Shown: piece by piece, positions 24,608-35,824 of the stretch
Position numbering within the stretch: the stretch's first letter is position 1
Layout: each line of letters starts with the position of its first letter
NCBI GenBank assembly: GCA_030770535.1
Contig: JASVEC010000041.1
Location: 62,001 to 126,000, forward strand
DNA: 64,000 nucleotides
DNA from: Batkoa obscura
Taxonomy: Eukaryota; Entomophthoromycota; Entomophthoromycetes; Entomophthorales; Batkoaceae
Reading direction: 5' to 3'
The notes under the pieces: generated by a model
What the model was told of the DNA's origin: nothing
Database searches by the model: none
The model's input: the letters and a program-made list of their open reading frames with translations, nothing else
Translations under genes and position numbers: made by a program

Positions 24608-25095
24608 CTTTTTCGCATGTTTTGTGAGGCTTAATACGTTTCAGTTTTATTGTGGCATTAATAATAGTTTAATGAATTAATGAATTAATGTGTGGTTGAA
24701 GTTAATTCATCAATTTTTAATAAAGTTATTGTAACTATTTTACTTTGTCTATATAGCCTTTTATCAACGACATATGTAAAAACGATGGTATATTGGTGTA
24801 ATATTGATTGGTTTTAAATTAAATGTGACAGCTAAATCTAAAATTATCTAGCTTGTTCATTTTTTATAACACTAAAAGTGATAAAGTGGAAATTGTTGAT
24901 CTTTGTTTAATGTATTAATAATTTTTCTGCTAAACAGAGCTTAAAAGGGAAAAAGCGATGAAGCCAAAAAATACTCTTAGTATTTTTTAATAAATCAACT
25001 TATTTTAAAAACTACATAAGGAATAAGTTAAACAATAAATAAGAAAACTGTAAAGTCTCAAGTATATAATATTTTATTAAGCTATTTTGGTTGTT
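24608..25095. other. Intergenic with one degenerate MITE
   Basis: Upstream region of the velvet gene and 3' flank of the reductase at 25096. It includes the degenerate MITE 24887-24979. The last 60 bases before the reductase stop are shared with the flanks of the other reductase copies. Confidence 0.5.
24887..24979 (-). mobile_element. Degenerate MITE copy
   Basis: TGGAAATTGTTGATCTTTG ... AAAAAATACTCTTA. The inner part (TTTTTCTGCTAAACAGAGCT) is recognisable, the ends are eroded. Confidence 0.65.
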
Positions 25096-26139
25096 TTAAA
25101 GATCGGCAATTTTTACTGAAGCTTTACCAAAATTTCTACCTTCTAACATATCAATAAAAGCAGTTGGCAGATTTTCAATACCTTCAGTAATATGTTCTTT
25201 GTATTTCATTTTACCTTCACTTAAATATTTCCCAAATATCTCAAATGCTTTTGGATAAAGATCCATTCTATCAACTACAGTAAATCCTTCAAGACGTATT
25301 CTTTTACCAATAATTTTAAACAAGTTGTGTATTCCATCACTTTGTTTATCTTTATTATATTGTGAAATCATACCGCATGCTGGAATACGACATTTATCAT
25401 TAGCTACTTCTAATACAGCTTCAAGTGTTTTACCACCTACATTTTCAAAATAGATGTCAATACCATTGGGACAATATTCTCTAAGGACTGGTACTAGATC
25501 ATCATACTTTTTGTAGTTGAAAGCAGCATCAAACTTTAACTCATTTAATAAATACTCAACCTTATCATCACTACCAGTTGATCCAACTACTCTTAATCCT
25601 AATTGTTTACAATATTGTCCAACTACTTGACCTACAGCTCCAGATGCAGCTGAGATAAAGATAGTCTCTCCTTGTTTAACAGGTTCACAGATAGTATGCA
25701 CTCCAACATAAGCAGTAGCTCCTGGCATACCAGTAATACCTAAGTAATAAGAGAGTGGGGTTTTTGATTCACGACCATTAGGGATCAAACTAGTGGCAGC
25801 TACATCGATAATCGAGTATTCAGCCCACTCACCAAATGAAGATACAATATCACCTTTTTTAAACTTATCATGTTGGGACTTTACTACTTCTGATACAGTA
25901 CCACTAGTCATTGACTCACCAATATTAAAAGCAGGGAAATGACTATTATCGTCACTTGGTCTCATTTTTAAGCGTATATAAGGGTCTACAGAGATATATA
26001 AATTGCGAACTAATAATTTATCTTGGGATAGTTCTATGTTATCAAGATCAAGCTCTTCTTTAACAATCTCGAAATTCTCACTAGCATTTGGTAATCCAGT
26101 TGGACAGGCTTTATAAATTATTTTTGTATTATTGACCAT
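25096..26139 (-). CDS. MDR reductase of the LTB4DH/PTGR (CurA) family, copy A
   Basis: Single-exon, 347 aa. The family are zinc-free medium-chain dehydrogenases that use NADPH to reduce the double bond of alpha,beta-unsaturated carbonyls. Signature VDPYIRLKMRP in the N-terminal domain; nucleotide-binding motif AASGAVGQVVGQYCKQLG; then DIYFENVGG and the C-terminal VEG-like EGRNFGKASVKI. No zinc-ligand cysteine pattern of alcohol dehydrogenases. Differs from copies B and C by a small cluster of changes (DDNSHFPAFNIG for DIESYFPAFNVG; TVVDRMD for IVSDRMD). It shares about 100 bp of 5' flank with copy B and about 60 bp of 3' flank with B and C. The physiological substrate cannot be told from sequence; detoxification of reactive carbonyls is the family's usual role. 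Confidence 0.93.
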   Translation of the reverse strand: MVNNTKIIYKACPTGLPNASENFEIVKEELDLDNIELSQDKLLVRNLYISVDPYIRLKMRPSDDNSHFPAFNIGESMTSGTVSEVVKSQHDKFKKGDIVSSFGEWAEYSIIDVAATSLIPNGRESKTPLSYYLGITGMPGATAYVGVHTICEPVKQGETIFISAASGAVGQVVGQYCKQLGLRVVGSTGSDDKVEYLLNELKFDAAFNYKKYDDLVPVLREYCPNGIDIYFENVGGKTLEAVLEVANDKCRIPACGMISQYNKDKQSDGIHNLFKIIGKRIRLEGFTVVDRMDLYPKAFEIFGKYLSEGKMKYKEHITEGIENLPTAFIDMLEGRNFGKASVKIADL

Positions 26140-26183
26140 ATTTTTATAAACAGATATAATTAAAAATGAATTATTGAGCTTTG

Positions 26184-26192
26184 TTTATATAC
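26184..26192 (-). promoter_or_regulatory. TATA box of reductase copy A
   Basis: Minus strand AAGTATATAAAC about 45 bases upstream of the ATG at 26139; conserved at copies B and C. Confidence 0.6.
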
Positions 26193-26253
26193 TTTTTTAA
26201 GACCATCGACAAAAATGTGTCAACCATCACGTAATTTTAAATCAATCCCAAAT

Positions 26254-26345
26254 TGGGGATATATTTTTTCAAGAATATTACTAGCAGTTTTTCCATTTAA
26301 ATAGCACTTGAAAAATGTAAAAAGGGATGCAACCAAAAATACCCC
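26254..26345 (-). mobile_element. MITE copy, 92 bp
   Basis: TTGGGGATATATTTTTTC ... AAAAATACCCC. The left arm is intact; the right end is shortened. Confidence 0.78.
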
Positions 26346-26361
26346 TTAATTTATGATTAAG

Positions 26362-27098
26362 TGAGGATGTTGAAACTGGTTTCAGAGTTTTATTAAAAAT
26401 TAATCCAAAGTTTTAAATTTGTAGGTCTTTAATATATGGGGATACTTTTTTTGCTTAATAATTTTACTAACAATTTTTCCGCTCAAATAGTGCTTAAAAA
26501 ATGGAAAAAGTTATGAAATCAAAAAAACAGCCCCATATGATTAGTCAAATTAGATGATGAAAGTTTAATTTAAAAGACTTATTTTAATCGTCCTATTTTT
26601 GTTAAATGCTTAGTAGATATGTAACTATTTAAATTTATTTTTTATTAAAATAGAAACAAAATGCAAGCTTCTATAGTTAAACTTCGAAATGGAATTTTTA
26701 AAAAATTTGATATAGTAGGGAAAAACACATTATATAACGTAACTCATTTACATCGATTTAATAGCTGTTCATAGCAACCAAAGTTTATGGGATTTTATAA
26801 AAAACAAAAAAAGAAAAGAAAAATTACCAAAGTTTACTATCGATAATAATAAACTTAATCAAGTAATATATAAAATTAGTGCTTTAAGGGAAACAGATAA
26901 AAACCAACAAGTAGCATTATTATCAACTATATTTTCACTGTATTCTTTTGATAAATGTAAGAGTTTTGAGTCCAATATAAGTAGAAATCAATATGATCAT
27001 TTAAAAGTAATTGGTAATAATAATACACTAATCTTACAGCCTATTATTGAAAATACAGAAAAAATTAAGGATGAGCAAATTAAAATTATTATACGATA
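26362..27098 (+). mobile_element. DDE transposon copy 1 (5' part only)
   Basis: Left end TGAGGATGTTGAAACTGG aligns with the left end of copy 2 (TGGGGCTGTCCTAATTGG). Then comes the untranslated leader, interrupted by a MITE at 26437-26535, and from 26661 the first part of the transposase frame (MQASIVKLRNGIFKKF). It then has several stops. It contains only the N-terminal part; homology to copy 2 ends at 27098 exactly where another MITE begins. The rest of the transposon is missing here. A dead copy. Confidence 0.8.
26437..26535 (-). mobile_element. MITE copy inside transposon copy 1, 99 bp
   Basis: TA|TGGGGATACTTTTTTT ... AAACAGCCCCA|TA. Perfect TA flanks; it interrupts the transposon leader, whose sequence resumes on both sides when compared with copy 2. 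Confidence 0.92.
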
Positions 27099-27198
27099 TG
27101 GGGATGTGTTTTTTTGTTTAAGAATTTTACTACAATCTTTCCATTCAAATAGTGCTTAAAAGACGAAAAAAGTAGCGAAGTTAAAAAAAACATCTCCA
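27099..27198 (-). mobile_element. MITE copy at the junction of transposon copies 1 and 2
   Basis: TA|TGGGGATGTGTTTTTT ... AACATCTCCA|TA. Its right TA (27199-27200) is directly followed by the left end of transposon copy 2. Confidence 0.9.
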
Positions 27199-28571
27199 TA
27201 TGGGGCTGTCCTAATTGGTTTCAGAATCTACTTAGAAATTAATCCAAATTTAAAATTCCAAGTTTGTGTTCAATATAACGGTTAAATCTAAAAAGCCTAA
27301 AATTAAATGTCTCTATTTAAAACTTATTTTAATTGCTTCCTTTTCTTAAATAGCTAATCTTCCTAATTGTATAAATACAGTTATTTGACTTTATTTTTTG
27401 TTGAAATAAAAATAAAATGCAAACTTTCATAACTAAACTTCGAAATGAAATTTTTGAAAATTTCAATACAATAGGGAGGAGTACACAATATAAACATTGT
27501 AATTCGTTTACATCAATTTTAAGAGCTACTTATAACAACCCAAGGTTTATGTAATTTTATAATAAAACAAAACAAAGAAAAGATATATTATCAAAGTTTA
27601 CTATCGATAATAATAAACTTAATCAAGTAATGTATAAAATTAGTGCTTTAAGGGAAACAGGAAATAAAAATCAACAAGTAGCGTTATTATCAACTATAGC
27701 TTCAGTATATTCTTTTGATGAATGTAAGAGTTTTGGGTTTAATATAAATAGAAATCAATATGATTATTCAAAAACAAGTAATAATAATCAAATATCAACA
27801 TTACAACCTATTATTAAAAATACAAAAAAAATTAAAGATGACCAAATTGAAACTATCATACAATATTTACTAAATGATTCAACTATTTCATCAAGATTTA
27901 ATAAAAAAAATAATGATAGTAAATATTCATCAGATAACATATATATTTAAATAAAAGTAGAAGAATGATATATAATAAATATTTGAATGATCTAAGAGAT
28001 AAAGCAGTAGCTAGGTCAGCGTTCTTTAGATATATACCAAGTAATTTCAAAAATCCAGCAAGAAAAACGGATCTATGTAATACATGTACCCAGTATATAA
28101 TTAGGAAAAAGTTATTTGAAAATAAAATAAATACAGCAAAAAACAAAGCAGAGATAGAAGAAATTTTCAATGAAGAAAAATTATACAAATTACATAAATT
28201 CTGTGTTGATACTCAAAAAAACACATTTAATGAAACTATTAAAAAATTAAGCAATAAAAGTTGTATAATAGTTTTAGATTTTAAACAAAATATGGAAATA
28301 GGAACAAGACCAGATTCAATAAATCTAGATCATTGTAATAAACAAGCTATATCAGTATTAGGTTTTGGTGTATTATATTTAAAAGATGATAAAACAATAG
28401 GCAAAGTTTACTTTGATTATTTATGTGAGATATTGAATCATGATTCAGAATATGCAGGAGATTGTTTAATCAATTTGATCTCTACAGAGCTTCTATTTAA
28501 AAAGTTTATAAAGATTAATATATGGGCAGATACAGGAAATCATTTTAGATCCCAAGAGTTTCTACACTATA

Positions 28572-28671
28572 TGGGGCTGTTTTTTTTAGTTTCATTATTT
28601 TTCCATTTTTTAAGCGCTATTTATGTGGAAAAATTGTCAGTAAAATTCTTAAATACAAAAATACATCCCCA
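28572..28671 (+). mobile_element. MITE copy inside the transposase gene, 100 bp
   Basis: TA|TGGGGCTGTTTTTTTT ... ATACATCCCCA. The right-hand TA is at 36229-36230, separated by the LTR element. Removing both insertions restores one TA and the reading ...EFLHY|MFKQIHK... of the transposase, which fixes the MITE ends and the TA target to the base. Confidence 0.95.
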
Positions 28672-29071
28672 TGTGAAATATCGCTTCGTCAGTCCCATGG
28701 TTAATTATTTTGATTTGTTATGAGAATTTCTAGTTCCACCCAAAAGAATATTATCTTCTCATTTTGATACTTATACTTTTCAGAGTATAAAAGAGTTTAC
28801 AGAGTATAATAGTTCGAGGCTTTTTAACTGAATTAATCCCTGATATCTCGAACATTTAATAAAGCCACTAAGTTTTCTTAATATTATTTTACATAGATTT
28901 TACATTAGTATTGTCTATTCTATTTGTCTTATATAGCTTGTAACCTATTACGTGCTATTCCTCATAATCCAAGTCTATCTTAGTTACATAAACTAAGACC
29001 TTTCGACTTATAGTGTAGTCAACCCAGCAATAGCTGTTCTTGACTCCAAACCCTGAGTACCAGATTTCACA
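28672..29071 (+). repeat. Left LTR, 400 bp
   Basis: TGTGAAATATCGC...CAGATTTCACA; same length and, by eye, same sequence as 35825-36224. Confidence 0.95.
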
Positions 29072-29200
29072 TTTGGCGCTCATAACTGGGAAAGCTCTTA
29101 TAACTATTTTAGATAGCCTTTATAATCTTTCCTTTACGGTCCTTACCGCGTAACCACCCCAAACAAAGAAAAACCCCCTTAACCTCCTTAATTCTCAACT

Positions 29201-31717
29201 ATGGTCGACAATGGTCTTGCACCTTATTTTGCGGACTCAAAATACCTTCTTGATAACCGTCAACAGTTGATCATCACTGAATACGACATGGGTAGTAGTG
29301 ATGAAGAGGAAGCTAGTGTTCTGACCCCAGAAATAGAAACTGCTGCTTTAAATCAAGCTGCACTACCTCCTCACGTTGTAAACTCAGTCGTTACCTACGG
29401 AGCTGTCCCTATGCACGTCCTTGATGGTGACCTCTCCGCTTGGAGACAATACCAAAATAGTGGCTCCAGTACTCAAATCAATTTTCGTGCCCAGTACCAA
29501 ACGGTACCTACCCTTTCCCACGTTCAACAATATCTAGTAGAGTTCCTGCACAACAAACTCATCCAGATGGTTGGTGAACTCGACCGTCTTTCAATTCATA
29601 ACAATGAATTGTCTACCTCTTTGAGCTCACTTTTAGCTACGGTTAACAACCTTTCCATGATCAGTAACCAAAAGAGTGGTGTCATCGCCCCTTCAAATGA
29701 ACTCCATGTTAGTAAGTTAAATGAGCTCAATCAAAGACTTAATAACACCGTTACCTATGAAGCCCACAGAGAATTAGTAAGAGAAGTAGGAGATCTCAAA
29801 GCTGAATTACGTCAGCTCGATACTGCTCTACATTCTGAACTTGTTAAAATCTCCGATGAGATCAACCTTTCCCTCACTGAGATCAATGACCATACTACTG
29901 AAAGAATCTCAGATATCGACGGAAAAACAAAAGCCACTTTCGCAGAACTCCATAGATCGCTAATGAATAAATTCAAAAAGTATAATCACCGCTTATCCTG
30001 TATTGAACAATCCCCTCCATCTACTTCAACCAAAGATGCTAGAATCTTGGCTTTAGAACAAGATTTAGCTGTTTGTAATGAACAAATGGCTCAACAAGTG
30101 ACTACCATTAGCCAGCTTATCACCTCCAATAATAATTTGAAGGAACAAATTAGACTGGACAAAGAACAAACAGTAGTTGACTGGGAGGAAATCTCGCGTA
30201 ACATACAGAGTACCAGAGAAGAGCTCATTCTTCTTCAGACTAAGGTAGCTTCCAATACTAACCAAATCAAGGCATCTTCTTGCAATTGTAGAAAGGAGCG
30301 TATTGCTGTTTCAGCACCTCCCTCCAGACTCTCGAGTTACAGAGACGTTCCAAGATACAATATATATGATCTGGGTGATAGTGCCACAGAATCTATCTTT
30401 GGTACTGAATATCAAATAAACCATAAGTATCATGGTTCTGTTCACTTGGTACAACCGGATGATCAAACAAAGAAAGAAGAGAACTCTCCTCAAGTTTCCA
30501 CATACCTACCCCAATCAAATCCTAGAATGACTGCTGTACCTACTGATGGTATTTACTCAAGAAATCCTGCTACAGGATCTAACGCTGATCCAATACGACC
30601 TCGTGTACAATCTTATGCTGAAGTCAACCTAGCCAATCCTTTTAACAAAAATAAGTCATCACATATTGCTCCTCAAATCGCTCAACATATATCCTATGAG
30701 AAATCTTCACCTCACTATGTACAAGCCGATCCGATTACTGTTCAACATGATCATGGTATATCACACAATACCCATGACGCTTATTTTAGTCATCCTGGAC
30801 CTTCTGGTAACGATCCAAAATCACATAGCTTCTCAACACACCGCCACAACTACCCAAGAAGCTCCCAACCTGTTAACACAAAGTTTAATTTTAGTCTTTT
30901 ATTCAATCCAAGTGAAATTACTGCTACTACCTTCATTAAAGCTCTAGAAGTTCATCTCGATGCCAACAACTGGACCTATGAATGTCGTCCTCAATGCCTT
31001 TTAGGTCAACTACAAACAAATGAACTTTCTTGGTGCATGACTTTACCTGACGACTTACGCAGTAATTGGGATTCCTTCAAAAAGGCGTTTATAGACCATT
31101 ATGATTCCGATGTAAAAATGGAAGCAAAAAAGGCAGCCCTCTTATCTTTACGTTTAGACGACGAAAGTAAACTTGAGAGTTTCATTACAAACGTAAGAAA
31201 TCGTGCTAATGCCTTAATTTCCTGTGGAAAGTTAAGCGTTACAGACCTCCGCCTGGCCTTCCAGCGAAACCTTCCAAGTCATATCGCATGCCTTTTTCTA
31301 GATCCTCATCATAACATCACCAACGTTACACAGATGATAGAGATTTTAGAATTATACCTTGGAAGTCCAAAAAGTGAAGTTAGACCCAAGAAATTATATG
31401 TTAATCACATAGATAAAGGGATGGACAACAACGAATACCTTCATTGTTTTACCATCACTCAACAACACTACTCCAACCATCGTAAATCTCGAGTATTTAC
31501 TGGATGCTGGAACTGTGGTGAATATGGACACATTACCGTTAACTGCACTGAACCAAAGCCAGAAAATGGTATTTTTAAATATTATTTCGAAAAGAATGTT
31601 CGCAACAATGAACGTTTCAATAAAAATAAACAAATAAATCACCTCAATTATAACGATACTGAAGGCGATGATACTGAGAAGTTTGTCGACTCCGATAACG
31701 AGTCAAAAAACTTCTAA
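29201..31717 (+). CDS. gag of the LTR element
   Basis: About 838 aa. Long helical N-terminal part, a central capsid-like region (around residues 560-720), and a CCHC zinc knuckle near residue 770 (CWNCGEYGHITVNC). It ends just before the pol frame and belongs to the element at 28672-36224. Confidence 0.9.
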   Translation: MVDNGLAPYFADSKYLLDNRQQLIITEYDMGSSDEEEASVLTPEIETAALNQAALPPHVVNSVVTYGAVPMHVLDGDLSAWRQYQNSGSSTQINFRAQYQTVPTLSHVQQYLVEFLHNKLIQMVGELDRLSIHNNELSTSLSSLLATVNNLSMISNQKSGVIAPSNELHVSKLNELNQRLNNTVTYEAHRELVREVGDLKAELRQLDTALHSELVKISDEINLSLTEINDHTTERISDIDGKTKATFAELHRSLMNKFKKYNHRLSCIEQSPPSTSTKDARILALEQDLAVCNEQMAQQVTTISQLITSNNNLKEQIRLDKEQTVVDWEEISRNIQSTREELILLQTKVASNTNQIKASSCNCRKERIAVSAPPSRLSSYRDVPRYNIYDLGDSATESIFGTEYQINHKYHGSVHLVQPDDQTKKEENSPQVSTYLPQSNPRMTAVPTDGIYSRNPATGSNADPIRPRVQSYAEVNLANPFNKNKSSHIAPQIAQHISYEKSSPHYVQADPITVQHDHGISHNTHDAYFSHPGPSGNDPKSHSFSTHRHNYPRSSQPVNTKFNFSLLFNPSEITATTFIKALEVHLDANNWTYECRPQCLLGQLQTNELSWCMTLPDDLRSNWDSFKKAFIDHYDSDVKMEAKKAALLSLRLDDESKLESFITNVRNRANALISCGKLSVTDLRLAFQRNLPSHIACLFLDPHHNITNVTQMIEILELYLGSPKSEVRPKKLYVNHIDKGMDNNEYLHCFTITQQHYSNHRKSRVFTGCWNCGEYGHITVNCTEPKPENGIFKYYFEKNVRNNERFNKNKQINHLNYNDTEGDDTEKFVDSDNESKNF

Positions 31718-31893
31718 GTGGGAGGATAAATGAGGATCCCCCTTCCACGAAGTTAAAAATTCCTCCTGATCCAGATGAAAGCACTGGATTAGACCTTAAA
31801 GTTAATACGCTTTCAAAATTTGACCCCTCTACCCTCATCCTAGCACTTCCTTCGCGAATTCGTGGTAGACCTAAAAAGAAAAAAGTCCCTGTT

Positions 31894-34800
31894 GTGGAAA
31901 TCCCTAAAGTCATTCCACCTCGAATTTTCAAGCTACCTGATAACTCTATTAATGCTCCTGATTCGATTCCAATGAACGAGATCTCCAAACCTTACATCTC
32001 ACAATTATCTGATTTATCTAAACTATCCCTCACACAAAGCGAACTAGATAACACGCATCAGTGGTTAACCAATGTTACGATCCCAATCCCGCTAGACAAG
32101 ATCTTAACTGGAGAATCAGACTTAGCAATTGCATTTAGAAAAATTATTAGAGAATACCAGAATCCAAATAAACAGATTCTTTTAGTAAACCTCGATGACA
32201 AAGCTAACTCCATCGATTGTACTTACATCAATGCGTCAATTTATAAAAAGAATGTACGCATCATATTAGATAGTGGAGCTCCTATCAATTTCATATCGAG
32301 TCGTCTGGTAAAACGATTATCCTTTAAACCAGATATAGATTGCTCAGACACCTTTGGTACAGCTGGAACTGGAACTACTACAGCACTAGGAGCATACTCA
32401 TCAATACCAATCAAATTTGGAAAACTAACCTTAGCCTTTCCAGCAATAGTATTAGAAAGTGAAGGTTATGACTTCCTCCTAGGCACCGAATTCTTTGTGA
32501 AACACGGTTGTCAATTGTTGTACGATCAAAATATCTTAAAAATATTAGATCAATCCATCCCAATGTACTACAATAAACCAAGAGACCTATCTATCAATAT
32601 GATAAACAATAAATCTCCTGGCTGCCGTATAATGAACTATCGGACCAACAATAAATTAATTGATGTCACTCTCTGCGGATCAGAATCCGTAATTCATCAA
32701 TATCCGGAGATAGCATATAAACAGTCTGGAATTCCCGTTATTTCTCCTAAGAACTTATTAATACCGCCTAAGTCACAGATAGTATTAGATACTGAGATCT
32801 CACTATGGATACCTAAGGAATTCCATTTATCTATATATAGTATAGAAGGTGTCTCACAATTAGAACCACTAACTATGCCCGGAATTTTAGGCAACAACAT
32901 GAATGAGACTATCAAGTTATTACTTGCAAACATTACCAAAAAAGAAATCAATATCTCTAGAGGCCAACAGATTGGCACGATATACGTAGAAAACAACGCC
33001 TTGATTAATACTTTCAGTAAATTTGCAACACTAGAAGAATTTCAAATTCACGAAGAGGCCCCAAATAACCAAGCCCTTTTTGTGGAAAAAGACACTATTA
33101 ACCATCTAAACCAAGATGAGCAACTCCAATTTTATAAATTGCTGGAGGAATATAAAGACATATTCGCAACTTCAGAAGAAGATATTGGTTGCGCTCGCAA
33201 TACTAAACATAAAGTATATACATGTGATTCATTACCCGTCGCAACTAAAGCATATCGTAAATCTCAATCTGAACTCAAAGCAGAACGAGAAGAAGTTCAA
33301 AAACTCTTAAGGCTAGGTTTAATCATTCCTTCAAATAGTCCATGGGCCTCCCCCCTTATGATCGTTAAGAAAAAAGATGGAACTAATAGAGTAGTTATGG
33401 ACTATAGAAAGCTTAACAAAATCACAAAGAAAGATGTATACCCTCTACCCAGAATAGACGATGCGGTTGACCGATTACAAGGTGCTAAATACTTTTCAGC
33501 AATGGATTTAATCTCAGGATACTGGCAGGTAGAAATGGATCCAGAAGACCAAGAAAAGTGCGCTTTAATAACTTCTGAAGGACTATTTCAACCAACTAGG
33601 ATGCCACAAGGCCTTTCGAACGCTCCCGCTACATTCCAGCGTCTTATGGATAATACACTAGGTGACCTTAAACTTTCGTGTGTATTAATTTACTTAGATG
33701 ACTTGAATGTGTTTTCAAGAACTTTTGTAGATCACTTAACTCATCTTAAAGCAGTATTTGAGCGCCTCCGTCAAGCCAATCTAAAGTTAAAACCAAAGAA
33801 GTGTTCATTCTTCCAAACTAGTCTGGAATTTCTAGGCTATAAAGTCTCTGACAAAGGACTAGCCCCTATTCCAAATAAACTAGATGCAGTAAAGGAGCTT
33901 TTCCCCCCAACTACAATGCGGGAGGTACAAGTGTTCCTTGGATTAATGAATTATTATCGAAGGTTTATAAAAGACTTTTCGAATTTAGCTACCCCACTGT
34001 TCCAATTACTAAAGAAAGAAGTCAAGTTTCAATGGAAGGAAGAACACCAACAAGCTTTTGAAGAGCTTCGCAACAAGCTGCTTAACGCCCCAGTATTGAT
34101 GTTTCCAAATTTCTCAAAGCCCTTCTCACTACATACTGACGCTAGTCTAACTGCAGTTGGAGGTGTTTTAAGTCAACTCGATGATAACAATTGTGAACAC
34201 CCAATAGCCTATACCTCTAGGACCTTGTCGAAACACGAAAGGAACTACACTACAACAGAGAAAGAATGCCTTGCAATTATTCATGCTATAAAGGCATTTA
34301 GACCGTATATCTACGGCACTCACTTTACTGTTATTACCGATCATGTTTCCCTAAAATGGTTGTATTCAATCACTAATCCTGAAGGACGTTTAGCTAGGTG
34401 GGCTCTAAAACTACAATCGTATAGTTTTGATATAGTATATAAACCAGGTAAAGATCATCAAAATGCAGATGGGCTTAGCAGGTTGCCCAGAATTTGTCTA
34501 GCTACCCCCATAGATGATGATTTGTACAATCTATTGGGTAATAAAGATAAATGGCCGCAGCAGCAGCCTGAACTCAAACAATGGCTTGAGAAAAACGCTC
34601 AAAATATCATTGTAAGAGATAATGCCTTGTATAAAAAGATTAAGGGAACATATATTCCATATATTAGGCCTTCTTCACGACTATCTGCATGCCAACAATT
34701 CCATGATGTAATCTGTGGACATTCAGCCTTCCAAAAAACATACGATACTATGAAAGTCTCCTGCTATTGGGAATCAATGATACCAGATTTGGAAGACTTT

Positions 34801-35727
34801 ATAAATAATTGCGATGTTTGCAAGAGGGAACAAAGTAAAATAAAAGCTACAGCCTATAAGTTTATTTTACCTAAACATGCATTTCACACGGTAAGTATAG
34901 ATGTAATAGGTCCTCTCTGTGAGGCCTCCTCGGTAAGAGGGAACAAATTTATTGTTGTAGCTATCGACCATCTAACTAAATGGGTTGAAGCTAAAGCAAT
35001 ACCAAATCAGACTTCCTTTCACATATCTAAATTTATATACGAAGATATTATTTGTAGGCATGGAAGCCCTCAGGTGATACTTACTGATAACGCTGCCAAT
35101 TTTGTTAACCTGGTTCTCCCGAAATTAGCTAGACTAATGGCCATAAAGCATTCTACTGCAGCTCCATATCACCCTGAAACTAACGGAATGGTTGAGAGAG
35201 TAAATGGTACACTAGTACGTATACTAAGGAAGCTGGCTTTCGATAAAACTAGCTCTTGGGATGAATATCTACATTCTGCTATTTTAGCATATAGATATTC
35301 AGTACATAGTATTACCAAAAAATCCCCTTTTGTTATGCTTTATGGGAGACATCCGGGACTCCCCATATCATTCGCTCCTTTGATGGTTAGACAAGAAGAG
35401 ATGAGTCCTGACATGTACTTGCTTAAGCTAACAAAAAAATTAATAGCTATCCAAGTTGACGCCTTTAATGCATTGACAGACTCGAAAACAAGGAGGTATC
35501 GACAAGATATTTCTCGACTTCCTCGTCTAGCCGTCTTCAAAGTAGGTGATATCGTTCATCTGTACCCTTCCTATAATCAATCTAGAAAAAATAAATTAGC
35601 ATTGAAATGGGATGGACCATATGAAGTCATACATAAACACTTGTATGATAGCTATTCAATTAAACATAAACGAACAAGCGTTATATATAACCGAGTCCAT
35701 GCCAAGTTTCTCAAATCAGCAATGTGA
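31894..35727 (+). CDS. pol of the LTR element
   Basis: About 1277 aa, in a different frame from gag, an arrangement the family usually bridges by programmed recoding. Domains in order: aspartic protease (LDSGAPINF), reverse transcriptase (YLDD box), RNase H (HTDAS; TTTEKECLA), integrase with an H/C zinc region and D-D-E core (LTDNAANF; HPETNGMVERVNG), and a GPY-like module (WDGPYEVI). Confidence 0.93.
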   Translation: MEIPKVIPPRIFKLPDNSINAPDSIPMNEISKPYISQLSDLSKLSLTQSELDNTHQWLTNVTIPIPLDKILTGESDLAIAFRKIIREYQNPNKQILLVNLDDKANSIDCTYINASIYKKNVRIILDSGAPINFISSRLVKRLSFKPDIDCSDTFGTAGTGTTTALGAYSSIPIKFGKLTLAFPAIVLESEGYDFLLGTEFFVKHGCQLLYDQNILKILDQSIPMYYNKPRDLSINMINNKSPGCRIMNYRTNNKLIDVTLCGSESVIHQYPEIAYKQSGIPVISPKNLLIPPKSQIVLDTEISLWIPKEFHLSIYSIEGVSQLEPLTMPGILGNNMNETIKLLLANITKKEINISRGQQIGTIYVENNALINTFSKFATLEEFQIHEEAPNNQALFVEKDTINHLNQDEQLQFYKLLEEYKDIFATSEEDIGCARNTKHKVYTCDSLPVATKAYRKSQSELKAEREEVQKLLRLGLIIPSNSPWASPLMIVKKKDGTNRVVMDYRKLNKITKKDVYPLPRIDDAVDRLQGAKYFSAMDLISGYWQVEMDPEDQEKCALITSEGLFQPTRMPQGLSNAPATFQRLMDNTLGDLKLSCVLIYLDDLNVFSRTFVDHLTHLKAVFERLRQANLKLKPKKCSFFQTSLEFLGYKVSDKGLAPIPNKLDAVKELFPPTTMREVQVFLGLMNYYRRFIKDFSNLATPLFQLLKKEVKFQWKEEHQQAFEELRNKLLNAPVLMFPNFSKPFSLHTDASLTAVGGVLSQLDDNNCEHPIAYTSRTLSKHERNYTTTEKECLAIIHAIKAFRPYIYGTHFTVITDHVSLKWLYSITNPEGRLARWALKLQSYSFDIVYKPGKDHQNADGLSRLPRICLATPIDDDLYNLLGNKDKWPQQQPELKQWLEKNAQNIIVRDNALYKKIKGTYIPYIRPSSRLSACQQFHDVICGHSAFQKTYDTMKVSCYWESMIPDLEDFINNCDVCKREQSKIKATAYKFILPKHAFHTVSIDVIGPLCEASSVRGNKFIVVAIDHLTKWVEAKAIPNQTSFHISKFIYEDIICRHGSPQVILTDNAANFVNLVLPKLARLMAIKHSTAAPYHPETNGMVERVNGTLVRILRKLAFDKTSSWDEYLHSAILAYRYSVHSITKKSPFVMLYGRHPGLPISFAPLMVRQEEMSPDMYLLKLTKKLIAIQVDAFNALTDSKTRRYRQDISRLPRLAVFKVGDIVHLYPSYNQSRKNKLALKWDGPYEVIHKHLYDSYSIKHKRTSVIYNRVHAKFLKSAM

Positions 35728-35824
35728 TTCAATGAATACAATTTGTAACTAGTCAAATTCCATCTCATAGGTTCTCGGTAAGTAAGCCATAAAAATTCAC
35801 TATATCAAATCATAGGGAGGGAAA

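Noticed and set aside
25096-26139. Reductases as zinc-dependent alcohol dehydrogenases
   Set aside because: No catalytic or structural zinc cysteine pattern; VDPYMR-type N-terminus and AASGAVG motif fit the zinc-free LTB4DH group.
30065-31642. Several open frames antisense to the LTR element's gag
   Set aside because: They are shadows of the coding strand with no motifs of their own.
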